A stretch of 7,181 nucleotides of DNA from Candidatus Poseidoniaceae archaeon (lineage in GTDB: Archaea; Thermoplasmatota; Poseidoniia; Poseidoniales; Poseidoniaceae). The notes under the pieces are model-generated. The model did no database searches. It saw nothing but the letters and a program-made list of their open reading frames with translations, and had not been told where the DNA came from. The stretch spans positions 1 through 7,181 of the forward strand of contig DUHU01000137.1 of NCBI GenBank assembly GCA_013330765.1. Direction: 5' to 3'. Made by a program: the position numbers and the translations under genes. Positions 1 to 5,089 of this stretch are shown in pieces. The first letter of the stretch is position 1; the number at the start of each line of letters is the position of its first letter.

Positions 1-603
1 TGGCGATGGAACCTGTTTGAGCATTACACGGCGTTGGAACCCTCCATTCCTGAGGACGCGGTCGTGCTTGCGGGTTACGACATCAGCCTCGGCTTGCGGT
101 ACGGTGTGCAAACCTACCGTTTCGGACCGTCTGAGGATCCCATCCACGATTCCATCGTGGTGGTCAATGCAACCCACGTGGTCACGGGTGGTATCGCCAC
201 CCGCTTTGCATGGGAGGATGAACCGATGCGTCTGCTTGGCGCTCCGCTGATGCCGATCACCCATGCAACGCAAGGCAACGACCATCACATCCTCTGGGCC
301 GTGGATGCTCATCGCATGGTTTGGCACGACACGGCCGACGTCCTGAACATCACCGAAGCACGTGTCCATTCCGGTGACGCGGTGCTCATCGACGGTGGCG
401 CAACGGTCCAAGTCCCGGAAGGATGGGCCTGGGCCGAAGCCTTCGACGCAGGCAAACAACTGGCCGATGGAAGCAGCGTCGTGGACCTTTTGCTCGGCTT
501 GGACACCACCGCGAGCAAGGTCTGTTCGGCGTCATGCCCCGACACGATCACGGTCCCGGAAGGAACAACATACCTGCTCCGAGTGAGGTGGTCTGATGCT
601 TGA
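1..603 (+). CDS. C-terminal part of an unrecognised protein, possibly the outer domain of a membrane/surface protein (partial, 5' end outside window)
   Basis: The frame is open from the first base, so the true start lies upstream. About 200 residues are visible, beginning WRWNLFEHYTALEPSIPEDAVV. I do not recognise the family. The stretch is rich in alternating hydrophobic residues and turns (for example VVVNATHVV and TITVPEGTTYLLRVRW), suggesting a beta-rich soluble domain. There is no membrane helix in the visible part. Two cysteines close to the C-terminus (CSASC) could form a disulfide. The opening stretch 'IPEDAVVLAGYD' resembles the soluble tails that follow the membrane helices of PMT/ArnT-like glycosyltransferases, but this is only an impression. 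The gene overlaps the next one by 8 nt and lies in the same operon as a nucleotidyltransferase and a methyltransferase, which would fit a surface-glycan role. An in-frame TTG at 34 is a poor start candidate because the frame continues upstream of it. Confidence 0.75.
   Translation, partial: WRWNLFEHYTALEPSIPEDAVVLAGYDISLGLRYGVQTYRFGPSEDPIHDSIVVVNATHVVTGGIATRFAWEDEPMRLLGAPLMPITHATQGNDHHILWAVDAHRMVWHDTADVLNITEARVHSGDAVLIDGGATVQVPEGWAWAEAFDAGKQLADGSSVVDLLLGLDTTASKVCSASCPDTITVPEGTTYLLRVRWSDA
585..590 (+). promoter_or_regulatory. Shine-Dalgarno site of the nucleotidyltransferase gene
   Basis: GAGGTG lies inside the end of the preceding gene, 5 nt before the ATG at 596. It supports that start and coupled translation across the 8-nt gene overlap. 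Confidence 0.7.
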
Positions 604-1435
604 GCCGGCCAGGGAGGTGTTGGCTTGGGCGGCGGTGTTCAACCACGCCTTGACCGTGGAAGAGGTGCGTCAACATCTGGCCGCCAAAGCCACGTTGTCC
701 GAGGTCCTGCAAGCCTTGAATGCGGCTTCCTTTGCCACCGAGACCGAAGGGCGGTGGCATCTCGCGTCTTCTTCCTTCGACGTGGCCTCAGATGCGAATC
801 GTCGTCATCAAGCGAAAGCACATCTGGACGAAGTTGGGCCGGTGTTGTCCCAATTGGCAGCCTCACCGGCCGTGGAGGCGATGGCCATCACGGGGTCGGT
901 GGCGGCAGGCGTCAACGACGATGACGGTGATGTCGACCTTCTGATTGTGGCTCGACCTGGTCACGTGTGGCGCGTTCGGGCGCTGGCGATTCACCTGCAA
1001 CACAACGTTGCGGGAGGCGACAGAATTTGTCCAAACATGGTGCTGGACCGAAGAGACATGGAGCTGCGTCCATCGGTGTACGCGGCCCGTGAACTGGCGA
1101 TGATGCGCCCGCTGAAAGGGAAGGGCGTCATCACCAAACTCATCGAAGGAAACCCTTGGTTCACGACGATGCTCCCAAACGCCTCCATGCGCGAAACGTT
1201 GGCCCTGCCCTCGCCCAGCGGAGGCATGCCTTGGTGGTGGCCCGTGATGCGTGCTCCACTCACGGGACGTTGGGCGGAACGATGGGAATCAGACCGGCGT
1301 ATTCGCGAACTTGAATCCAACTCGACCTCAAAGGAAACCACCTACGCCAAGGACCGCTGCATCGGGCACGAAAACGCCCATCGGTCGCGCATTGAACAGA
1401 CCATGGCACGCATCCTCGAGGAGGCTTCGGAATGA
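596..1435 (+). CDS. Winged-helix plus nucleotidyltransferase-fold protein (Pol-beta-like NTase superfamily)
   Basis: A 279-residue protein. Residues about 5-60 look like a small winged-helix domain (AVFNHALTVEEVRQHL, then a TLSEVLQAL helix and an EGRWHL wing). Residues 98-118 carry the nucleotidyltransferase signature: ITGSVAAG followed by GDVDLLIV, with the paired metal-binding aspartates at D112 and D114. The later pattern (W-R-V-R, RICPNMVL, AARELAMMRPLKG, EGNPWFTTMLPN) matches a family of uncharacterised nucleotidyltransferases that I know from glycosyltransferase and surface-polysaccharide clusters in bacteria and archaea. The substrate is unknown; transfer of a nucleotidyl group is expected from the fold but unproven. 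The start is fixed by the GAGGTG site and the 8-nt overlap with the gene before. Its stop overlaps the methyltransferase start by 4 nt (ATGA). The N-terminal winged helix could also mean a nucleic-acid or regulatory role. Confidence 0.85.
   Translation: MLEPAREVLAWAAVFNHALTVEEVRQHLAAKATLSEVLQALNAASFATETEGRWHLASSSFDVASDANRRHQAKAHLDEVGPVLSQLAASPAVEAMAITGSVAAGVNDDDGDVDLLIVARPGHVWRVRALAIHLQHNVAGGDRICPNMVLDRRDMELRPSVYAARELAMMRPLKGKGVITKLIEGNPWFTTMLPNASMRETLALPSPSGGMPWWWPVMRAPLTGRWAERWESDRRIRELESNSTSKETTYAKDRCIGHENAHRSRIEQTMARILEEASE
1418..1424 (+). promoter_or_regulatory. Shine-Dalgarno site of the methyltransferase gene
   Basis: GAGGAGG sits 7 nt before the ATG at 1432, inside the last codons of the nucleotidyltransferase gene. 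It confirms the overlapping start. Confidence 0.75.
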
Positions 1436-2244
1436 GTGAGGGCAGGTATTACGACGAAGTGGCCGCCTACTACGACGTCGAAGCCGAGGAGTTCGAAGCA
1501 CGCGTCTGCACCAACCATGTTCGCCAGCACATGCTCGATGCGTTTCGAGACGTCACGTTGGCCCAAAGCCCCTGCCGGATGTTGGAAATCGGATACGGAC
1601 CTGGTGTCGACATGCTGTGGTTTGCCGAACGACCAGAGGTCACGGTGGTCCACGGTTTGGACGTGGCCCCCAGTTTCCATCGCATCGTGCTTGCCAAAGC
1701 CGAATCCCGAGGGGACGGAAAGGTCCGGCCCATGCTGGGTGCTGCGGAGGAGGCGAGCACCGCATTGGGAGGCCAGACGGTGGACACCGTCTTCGTCTAT
1801 TTTGGAGCCCTGAACACCACCACAGACCTGCAGCAATCGGCCAAGGCGATCGCGGAGGTGCTCGAACCCGGTGGCCGAGCCGTGCTGAGTTTCGTGAACC
1901 GGTGGTACCTGTTCGACGTGTTTTGGAACCTCGTGATGTTGAGGCCGAGGGCGGCCTTCGCACGGCTTCGGCCTGTGTGGGGAGGGTACAGCCCAACGCG
2001 TCATTTGCCCTCTGTTTGCTACTCCTCCCGGCAGGTGAGGAAGGCCTTCGCTCCGCACTTGAAACGCGTTCGCCGCGAAGGCTTCTGCATCACGCACCCG
2101 GCGTGGTACAGGCACCAATGGGCTCCGAAAGGATCTGTCCGAAACCGTATCTTCCTCGCCATTGACCGCGTGCTCAGGTACACGCCCTTCTGGAACCTCG
2201 GAGAATACAGCCTCTACGTCTACGAACGACCCAGAACAGACTGA
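1432..2244 (+). CDS. Class I SAM-dependent methyltransferase
   Basis: A 270-residue Rossmann-fold methyltransferase. Motif I is LEIGYGPG at residues 51-58, and the acidic end of the second strand is GLDVAP with D77. Motif II is VDTVFVYFGALN (117-128), and the post-II segment LEPGGRAVLSFVNRWY starts at 144. The N-terminal YYDEVAAYYDVEAEEFEARV is typical of UbiE/BioC-like small-molecule enzymes. The C-terminal half has a YSSRQVRKAF segment like the substrate-side cap of such enzymes, plus an aromatic region (FDVFWNLVML, HPAWYRHQW) that may contact a lipid or membrane. The acceptor cannot be told from sequence. The start overlaps the stop of the nucleotidyltransferase gene (ATGA), so the two products are probably made together. 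The 3' end overlaps the oppositely oriented SDR gene by 25 nt. Confidence 0.9.
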   Translation: MSEGRYYDEVAAYYDVEAEEFEARVCTNHVRQHMLDAFRDVTLAQSPCRMLEIGYGPGVDMLWFAERPEVTVVHGLDVAPSFHRIVLAKAESRGDGKVRPMLGAAEEASTALGGQTVDTVFVYFGALNTTTDLQQSAKAIAEVLEPGGRAVLSFVNRWYLFDVFWNLVMLRPRAAFARLRPVWGGYSPTRHLPSVCYSSRQVRKAFAPHLKRVRREGFCITHPAWYRHQWAPKGSVRNRIFLAIDRVLRYTPFWNLGEYSLYVYERPRTD

Positions 2245-3095
2245 AGCACGTCCTGCAACCCATTGAGGCTGGACACCTGCTCGCTCGCATCCCCTCGACC
2301 GTCGTCCATACGCAGGCTCGCAAACATCGACGCTGCAGCCTGCCGACCGTAGGTTCGCTTGGTGCGGTTTTCGCTCCAAGGTACCACCTCCACGCCCCGC
2401 AACGTTGCAACGGCCTCCGCGAAGTCGCGTTGACGGCACCGTGCGAGCAGCGGTGGATGGACCACGCCTCCTGGTGCGGCATCGAGAACGGTCCACAGCC
2501 AAGGTGCGAACGCGTCCATGTCGACCACGGACATCCACATGTTGCCGTCACCAAACCGTGGCACGGTGCTCCCGCCGTAAAGCATGGGGAACCAAGAGCC
2601 CTGACCCAAAATCCAGGGGGCACGAACGACGGTGCAAGACGGACCGATCCTGTCACGCCAAGGTGCTTCTCCGATGGCGTAGGCCTCGGCATATCCAATG
2701 GGATTCACCGGAGCATCCGGGGTGACCAGCATTGCTCCGCATTCGCCGTAAGACAGGGAGCCGTGAACCGCCAAAGCATGGACGCCTGACGCTTCTGCTG
2801 CGGTAAGCATGGCCTCGTTGGCCACGGCGGTCCGCTTGGCCACGCGCCGCCGACCACGGTCCGTGTTGGACGACGGTCGGGCCGCATGAAGCAGCCGCTC
2901 CATGCCATCGAAACAAGCCGCCCAAGGCGTCTCGGAGGCAAGGAGGTCGCCTTGAATCGTCTCGTGGCCATTCCCGATTGGCGTGCGATGAACCAAGGCG
3001 CGGAGGGGTCGGTCAGCACTGGCGACCAACGCACGGCCAACGAACCCGCTTCCTCCGGTCACAAAGGTACGCGGAGGCGTGGCCAACGAGGTCAC
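2220..3095 (-). CDS. Extended-SDR family protein (NAD-dependent epimerase/dehydratase-like) with altered catalytic motif
   Basis: A 291-residue protein with an N-terminal Rossmann motif TGGSGFVG (residues 13-20) that should bind NAD(P). Further SDR landmarks follow: GDLL (49-52, usual place of the adenine-contacting Asp-Leu), HAARPS (70-75), HGSLSYGE (111-118) holding the usual catalytic serine region, and VVRAPWILGQGSW (156-168). The normal YxxxK pair is changed: the aligned stretch is Y135-A-E-A-Y139 followed by AIGE, so tyrosine replaces the lysine. Dehydrogenase chemistry may be altered or lost. The start used is GTG at 3093-3095, overlapping the upstream stop as GTGA. A GAGGA at 3096-3100 abuts that GTG, too close for ideal spacing. 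A TTG at 3084-3086 (residue 4) has a 9-nt gap to the same GAGGA and is a real alternative. It follows the acidic-protein gene in a two-gene unit. The substrate is unknown. Confidence 0.85.
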   Translation of the reverse strand: MTSLATPPRTFVTGGSGFVGRALVASADRPLRALVHRTPIGNGHETIQGDLLASETPWAACFDGMERLLHAARPSSNTDRGRRRVAKRTAVANEAMLTAAEASGVHALAVHGSLSYGECGAMLVTPDAPVNPIGYAEAYAIGEAPWRDRIGPSCTVVRAPWILGQGSWFPMLYGGSTVPRFGDGNMWMSVVDMDAFAPWLWTVLDAAPGGVVHPPLLARCRQRDFAEAVATLRGVEVVPWSENRTKRTYGRQAAASMFASLRMDDGRGDASEQVSSLNGLQDVLQSVLGRS

Positions 3096-3820
3096 TCCTC
3101 GTAGAGGACCCAGTCCGGCTCACCGGGATCACGGTACCACCACGAGCCTTCCTCGTCTTCGTACCATTCCACACCGTCTTCGTCAACGGTGATGCCACCG
3201 TCGTCCTCGTCCTGGGCTTCAGGCTCGGGTTCGGGTTCGGATGCTGCTTCCGGATCGTTCAGACCAGACTCAATGGCGATCTGCCGCTTGACGTCTTCCA
3301 CGCCTTCTTCGGCGTTGGCGAACACACGAGCATCGGACAACACCGACGCTTGATGGTCCCCTGCGCGCACGGCGTCATCGGATTCCTGAATAAAATCGTC
3401 CGTCATCTTACTCCGGAATTCTTCGAACTCGTCGCGGCCAAAACTGCCGACGAAGGAGTCGTCCGTGGTCGCCATCAAATCGTCGAGGCTCTTCCTTCTG
3501 CCGAGCTTGATGTCCGGTGCGTCAGGCATGTCCTCGTTGTAAAATTCGTCACCGTCGTCTTCGAGACGTTCGAAGGAGCGGCCGTCGGGATCCGAGTCTT
3601 CGATGGCCTCCATCAACAAATCATGCTCTTCTCCATCGATTTCTTCTTCCTCGTAGGCAGCGAGGACGTTCTCAGCCAAATCGCCGAGTTTTCGAGCCAG
3701 TTTGGCGTCGTCGTTGGCGAAGTCGTCCTCCAACTTGCCGATTTGCTTCATCATCTTCTCGTAGGGCGTTCCCGTAAGGGCTCCCATGAACCGACTGAAC
3801 CCACCACGCTTTCGGGCCAT
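3092..3820 (-). CDS. Highly acidic protein with SHOCT-like helical hairpin and tryptophan-rich acidic tail
   Basis: A 242-residue protein of unknown function. A basic, glycine-containing head (MARKRGGFSRFMGALTG) is followed by a long charged helical region. Residues 41-75 (LARKLGDLAENVLAAYEEEE, then IDGEEHDLLMEAIED) resemble a SHOCT-type short helical hairpin, often found at the ends of oligomerising or membrane-associated proteins. The middle is very rich in Asp and Glu, with an EPEPEPE run at 185-191. The C-terminus carries an aromatic acidic motif, GVEWYEDEEG then SWWYRDPGEPDW (216-237). I associate such tails with marine Group II archaeal proteins, where they look like small beta-hairpin or WW-like modules; this is recollection, not a search. 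There is no signal peptide or membrane helix. The ATG at 3818-3820 has only a weak purine run (GAGAG) upstream. The gene is first in a unit with the SDR gene and diverges from the JAMM gene. Confidence 0.85.
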   Translation of the reverse strand: MARKRGGFSRFMGALTGTPYEKMMKQIGKLEDDFANDDAKLARKLGDLAENVLAAYEEEEIDGEEHDLLMEAIEDSDPDGRSFERLEDDGDEFYNEDMPDAPDIKLGRRKSLDDLMATTDDSFVGSFGRDEFEEFRSKMTDDFIQESDDAVRAGDHQASVLSDARVFANAEEGVEDVKRQIAIESGLNDPEAASEPEPEPEAQDEDDGGITVDEDGVEWYEDEEGSWWYRDPGEPDWVLYEE

Positions 3821-3870
3821 GAGAATCTCTCACACGTGGCGGACTTGAAGGGTTCCCCTTCTTCCGTCAG
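3821..3870. promoter_or_regulatory. 50-bp divergent intergenic region between the acidic-protein and JAMM genes
   Basis: This is the only real intergenic gap in the window, and promoters for both flanking genes should lie in or beside it. I see no AT-rich TATA-like box and no -35/-10 pair on either strand. It holds a short perfect inverted repeat, GAAGGG-TTC-CCCTTC (3847-3861), and a smaller GAGA/TCTC repeat beside the minus-strand start (3821-3831). Either could be a regulator site or a leader hairpin. The regulatory role is inferred from gene arrangement only. Confidence 0.45.
3847..3861. repeat. Perfect inverted repeat, 6-bp arms and 3-nt spacer
   Basis: Arms GAAGGG (3847-3852) and CCCTTC (3856-3861) are separated by TTC. 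It lies near the centre of the divergent intergenic region, ending 9 nt before the JAMM ATG at 3871. The short loop allows a hairpin in the JAMM leader, or it could be an operator half-site pair. The arms are short enough to arise by chance. Confidence 0.4.
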
Positions 3871-4629
3871 ATGGAACGGTTCATGGCCAAACCACGCCAC
3901 GTCCAAACGGGTCCGATGGTCGAGGAATGGCTCGTCGAGGCGATGGAACGCTACAACGAGGAGTCGTTGGAACGTCGCGAAGCCTACGCTGCGCAAGTCC
4001 ATCTGCCGGGCTCCGTGCTGCAAGACCTCGTCTGGTGGGCCCTTCAAGCGCTGCCCGACGAAATCCTCGTCGGACTGGACGTCGATGGGGCGCAAGCCCA
4101 TCGCCAGGACGTCGAGGCTGCCTTTGCCGGTGAAGCGCATCGAGACGGGCTCTTTGCGGGCCAAGGATTCGTCATCAGCGAAGCCGCGGTGGTCAACCGT
4201 GGCGATTCCTATTCCGTTCACCACCTCCCCGAAGACTGGACTGACGACCTTTTTCGCAGCGACAGGGGGAGCCGTGGCGGGCGCTTCACCCATTGGCTGC
4301 ACACCCATCCAAACGCGCCCGCCGTTCCCAGCGGGGCGGACGCGGACGCGGCTCAGGAAACGCTTGGCGTGGACATGATCCTCGGATTGCGCTTCTCTCC
4401 GGAAGGACCCCTGCCTTGGTTTGACGACGTGGACGGAACCCGTCGCACCCTCGCTGCACCTGAACAACCCCGACGTTTCGGACGTCGAGGTCCCCCCGTG
4501 CTCGGTGTCGCCCCAAGCGGGCACCGAATTCATGAGATTCAGCTGATTGCCTTCCACCGCACCGGGCTTGGTGTGAACGTTGTGCTGGTGGACAACGAAG
4601 GATGGCCCTACGGTTGGCCGCAGGAATGA
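3871..4629 (+). CDS. JAMM/MPN-domain zinc metalloprotease-like protein (possible desampylase/deubiquitinase-type)
   Basis: A 252-residue protein. It contains the complete JAMM zinc motif HTHP-x6-SGAD, with H144, H146, S154 and D157 in the canonical H-x-H-x7-S-x2-D spacing. The upstream glutamate expected to polarise the water is probably E64, in VHLPGSVLQDLVWWALQALP followed by DEILVGLDVDG, which looks like the usual first helix and strand of the fold. JAMM proteases cleave isopeptide bonds of ubiquitin-like proteins, in archaea SAMPs, or small-molecule amides. The protein is longer than the roughly 120-150-residue archaeal JAMM enzymes. It has a charged N-terminal segment (1-40), a stretch of about 80 residues between E64 and H144, and a C-terminal part ending in DNEGWPYGWPQE. 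No signal peptide or membrane helix is seen, so it is probably cytoplasmic. Starts at 3871 or 3883 (second Met) are both possible, and neither has a clear Shine-Dalgarno site. It diverges from the acidic-protein gene and ends 1 bp before the DUF1499 gene, tail to tail. Confidence 0.8.
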   Translation: MERFMAKPRHVQTGPMVEEWLVEAMERYNEESLERREAYAAQVHLPGSVLQDLVWWALQALPDEILVGLDVDGAQAHRQDVEAAFAGEAHRDGLFAGQGFVISEAAVVNRGDSYSVHHLPEDWTDDLFRSDRGSRGGRFTHWLHTHPNAPAVPSGADADAAQETLGVDMILGLRFSPEGPLPWFDDVDGTRRTLAAPEQPRRFGRRGPPVLGVAPSGHRIHEIQLIAFHRTGLGVNVVLVDNEGWPYGWPQE

Positions 4630-4630
4630 A

Positions 4631-5089
4631 TCACACGACAGCGGCGTACAGACCGTTGAGGCGTTCTGGGTTGACCCCCAGGTCGGAGAGGCCCAAACGG
4701 GACTCGGACTGCATGACAACTTCCCCGGTCACGCGATCGAGGGAAACGGTGACGTCGTCCACAAAACCCCAGACCGGTGTTGCTGCTGCATAATGGCGGA
4801 AGTCGCCGGCTTGGTGCAGCAGCGTGATCCCAGAAGTGTTGGCAGCCCAGTCGTCCACCGCGTCCCAGAAGGCGTCTTCCGCGCCGGCGGTCACGATGAG
4901 CGGAGACCGATCCATCCGGTGCGGGTCGTCGATGGACAACCGAGCGCAGTTGCCGCTGTCGCTGGTGCATGCGACGGGGTCGTCCACGTACACAGGATGA
5001 GGCGAAAGAAGCGTGATGGTCACCCGTGTGGCCAAGAAAAGGACGAGCAGAAGAACGAGTGTGGTGCGAAGCCGTGCGAGGAAAGTCAT
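4631..5089 (-). CDS. DUF1499 family protein, membrane-anchored
   Basis: A 152-residue protein. An N-terminal membrane helix or uncleaved signal anchor (about residues 9-28, TTLVLLLVLFLATRVTITLL) is followed by a soluble domain, probably outside the membrane. The domain has the DUF1499 layout. A cysteine pair, C41 and C48 (CTSDSGNC), stands where the family has its CP..NC motif. A central WGFVDDVTVSLD segment (107-118) is followed by the best-conserved block, ESRLGLSDLGVN (129-140), then a short end helix. The biochemical function of DUF1499 is not established. The ATG at 5087-5089 is chosen because it overlaps the oxidoreductase stop (ATGA), has a GGGGTGA Shine-Dalgarno site 4 nt upstream, and puts the membrane helix at the N-terminus. 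A longer in-frame start at 5152 would add 21 polar residues inside the previous gene. Coupling to the oxidoreductase suggests joint expression. Confidence 0.85.
   Translation of the reverse strand: MTFLARLRTTLVLLLVLFLATRVTITLLSPHPVYVDDPVACTSDSGNCARLSIDDPHRMDRSPLIVTAGAEDAFWDAVDDWAANTSGITLLHQAGDFRHYAAATPVWGFVDDVTVSLDRVTGEVVMQSESRLGLSDLGVNPERLNGLYAAVV

Noticed and set aside
144..160. Perfect inverted repeat CCACGAT-TCC-ATCGTGG
   Set aside because: It lies inside coding sequence well away from any gene boundary, and the frame reads smoothly through it. Probably incidental.
174..181. Palindrome CCACGTGG
   Set aside because: An 8-bp palindrome inside a coding region of GC-rich DNA is expected by chance, with no second copy or promoter context.
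1342..2538. Long open frame on the minus strand (398 codons) opposite the methyltransferase
   Set aside because: It runs antisense to the methyltransferase and into the SDR gene. Its translation is rich in Arg, Ser and Cys with no recognisable motif, typical of a shadow frame in GC-rich DNA.
2978..4378. Long open frame on the plus strand (466 codons)
   Set aside because: It crosses the start of the SDR gene, the whole acidic-protein gene on the other strand, and much of the JAMM gene in another frame. Its composition changes abruptly along its length and it has no domain.
3751..4719. Open frame on the minus strand (322 codons) opposite the JAMM gene
   Set aside because: The JAMM frame on the other strand has an exact zinc motif; this one has no recognisable domain and overlaps three real genes.
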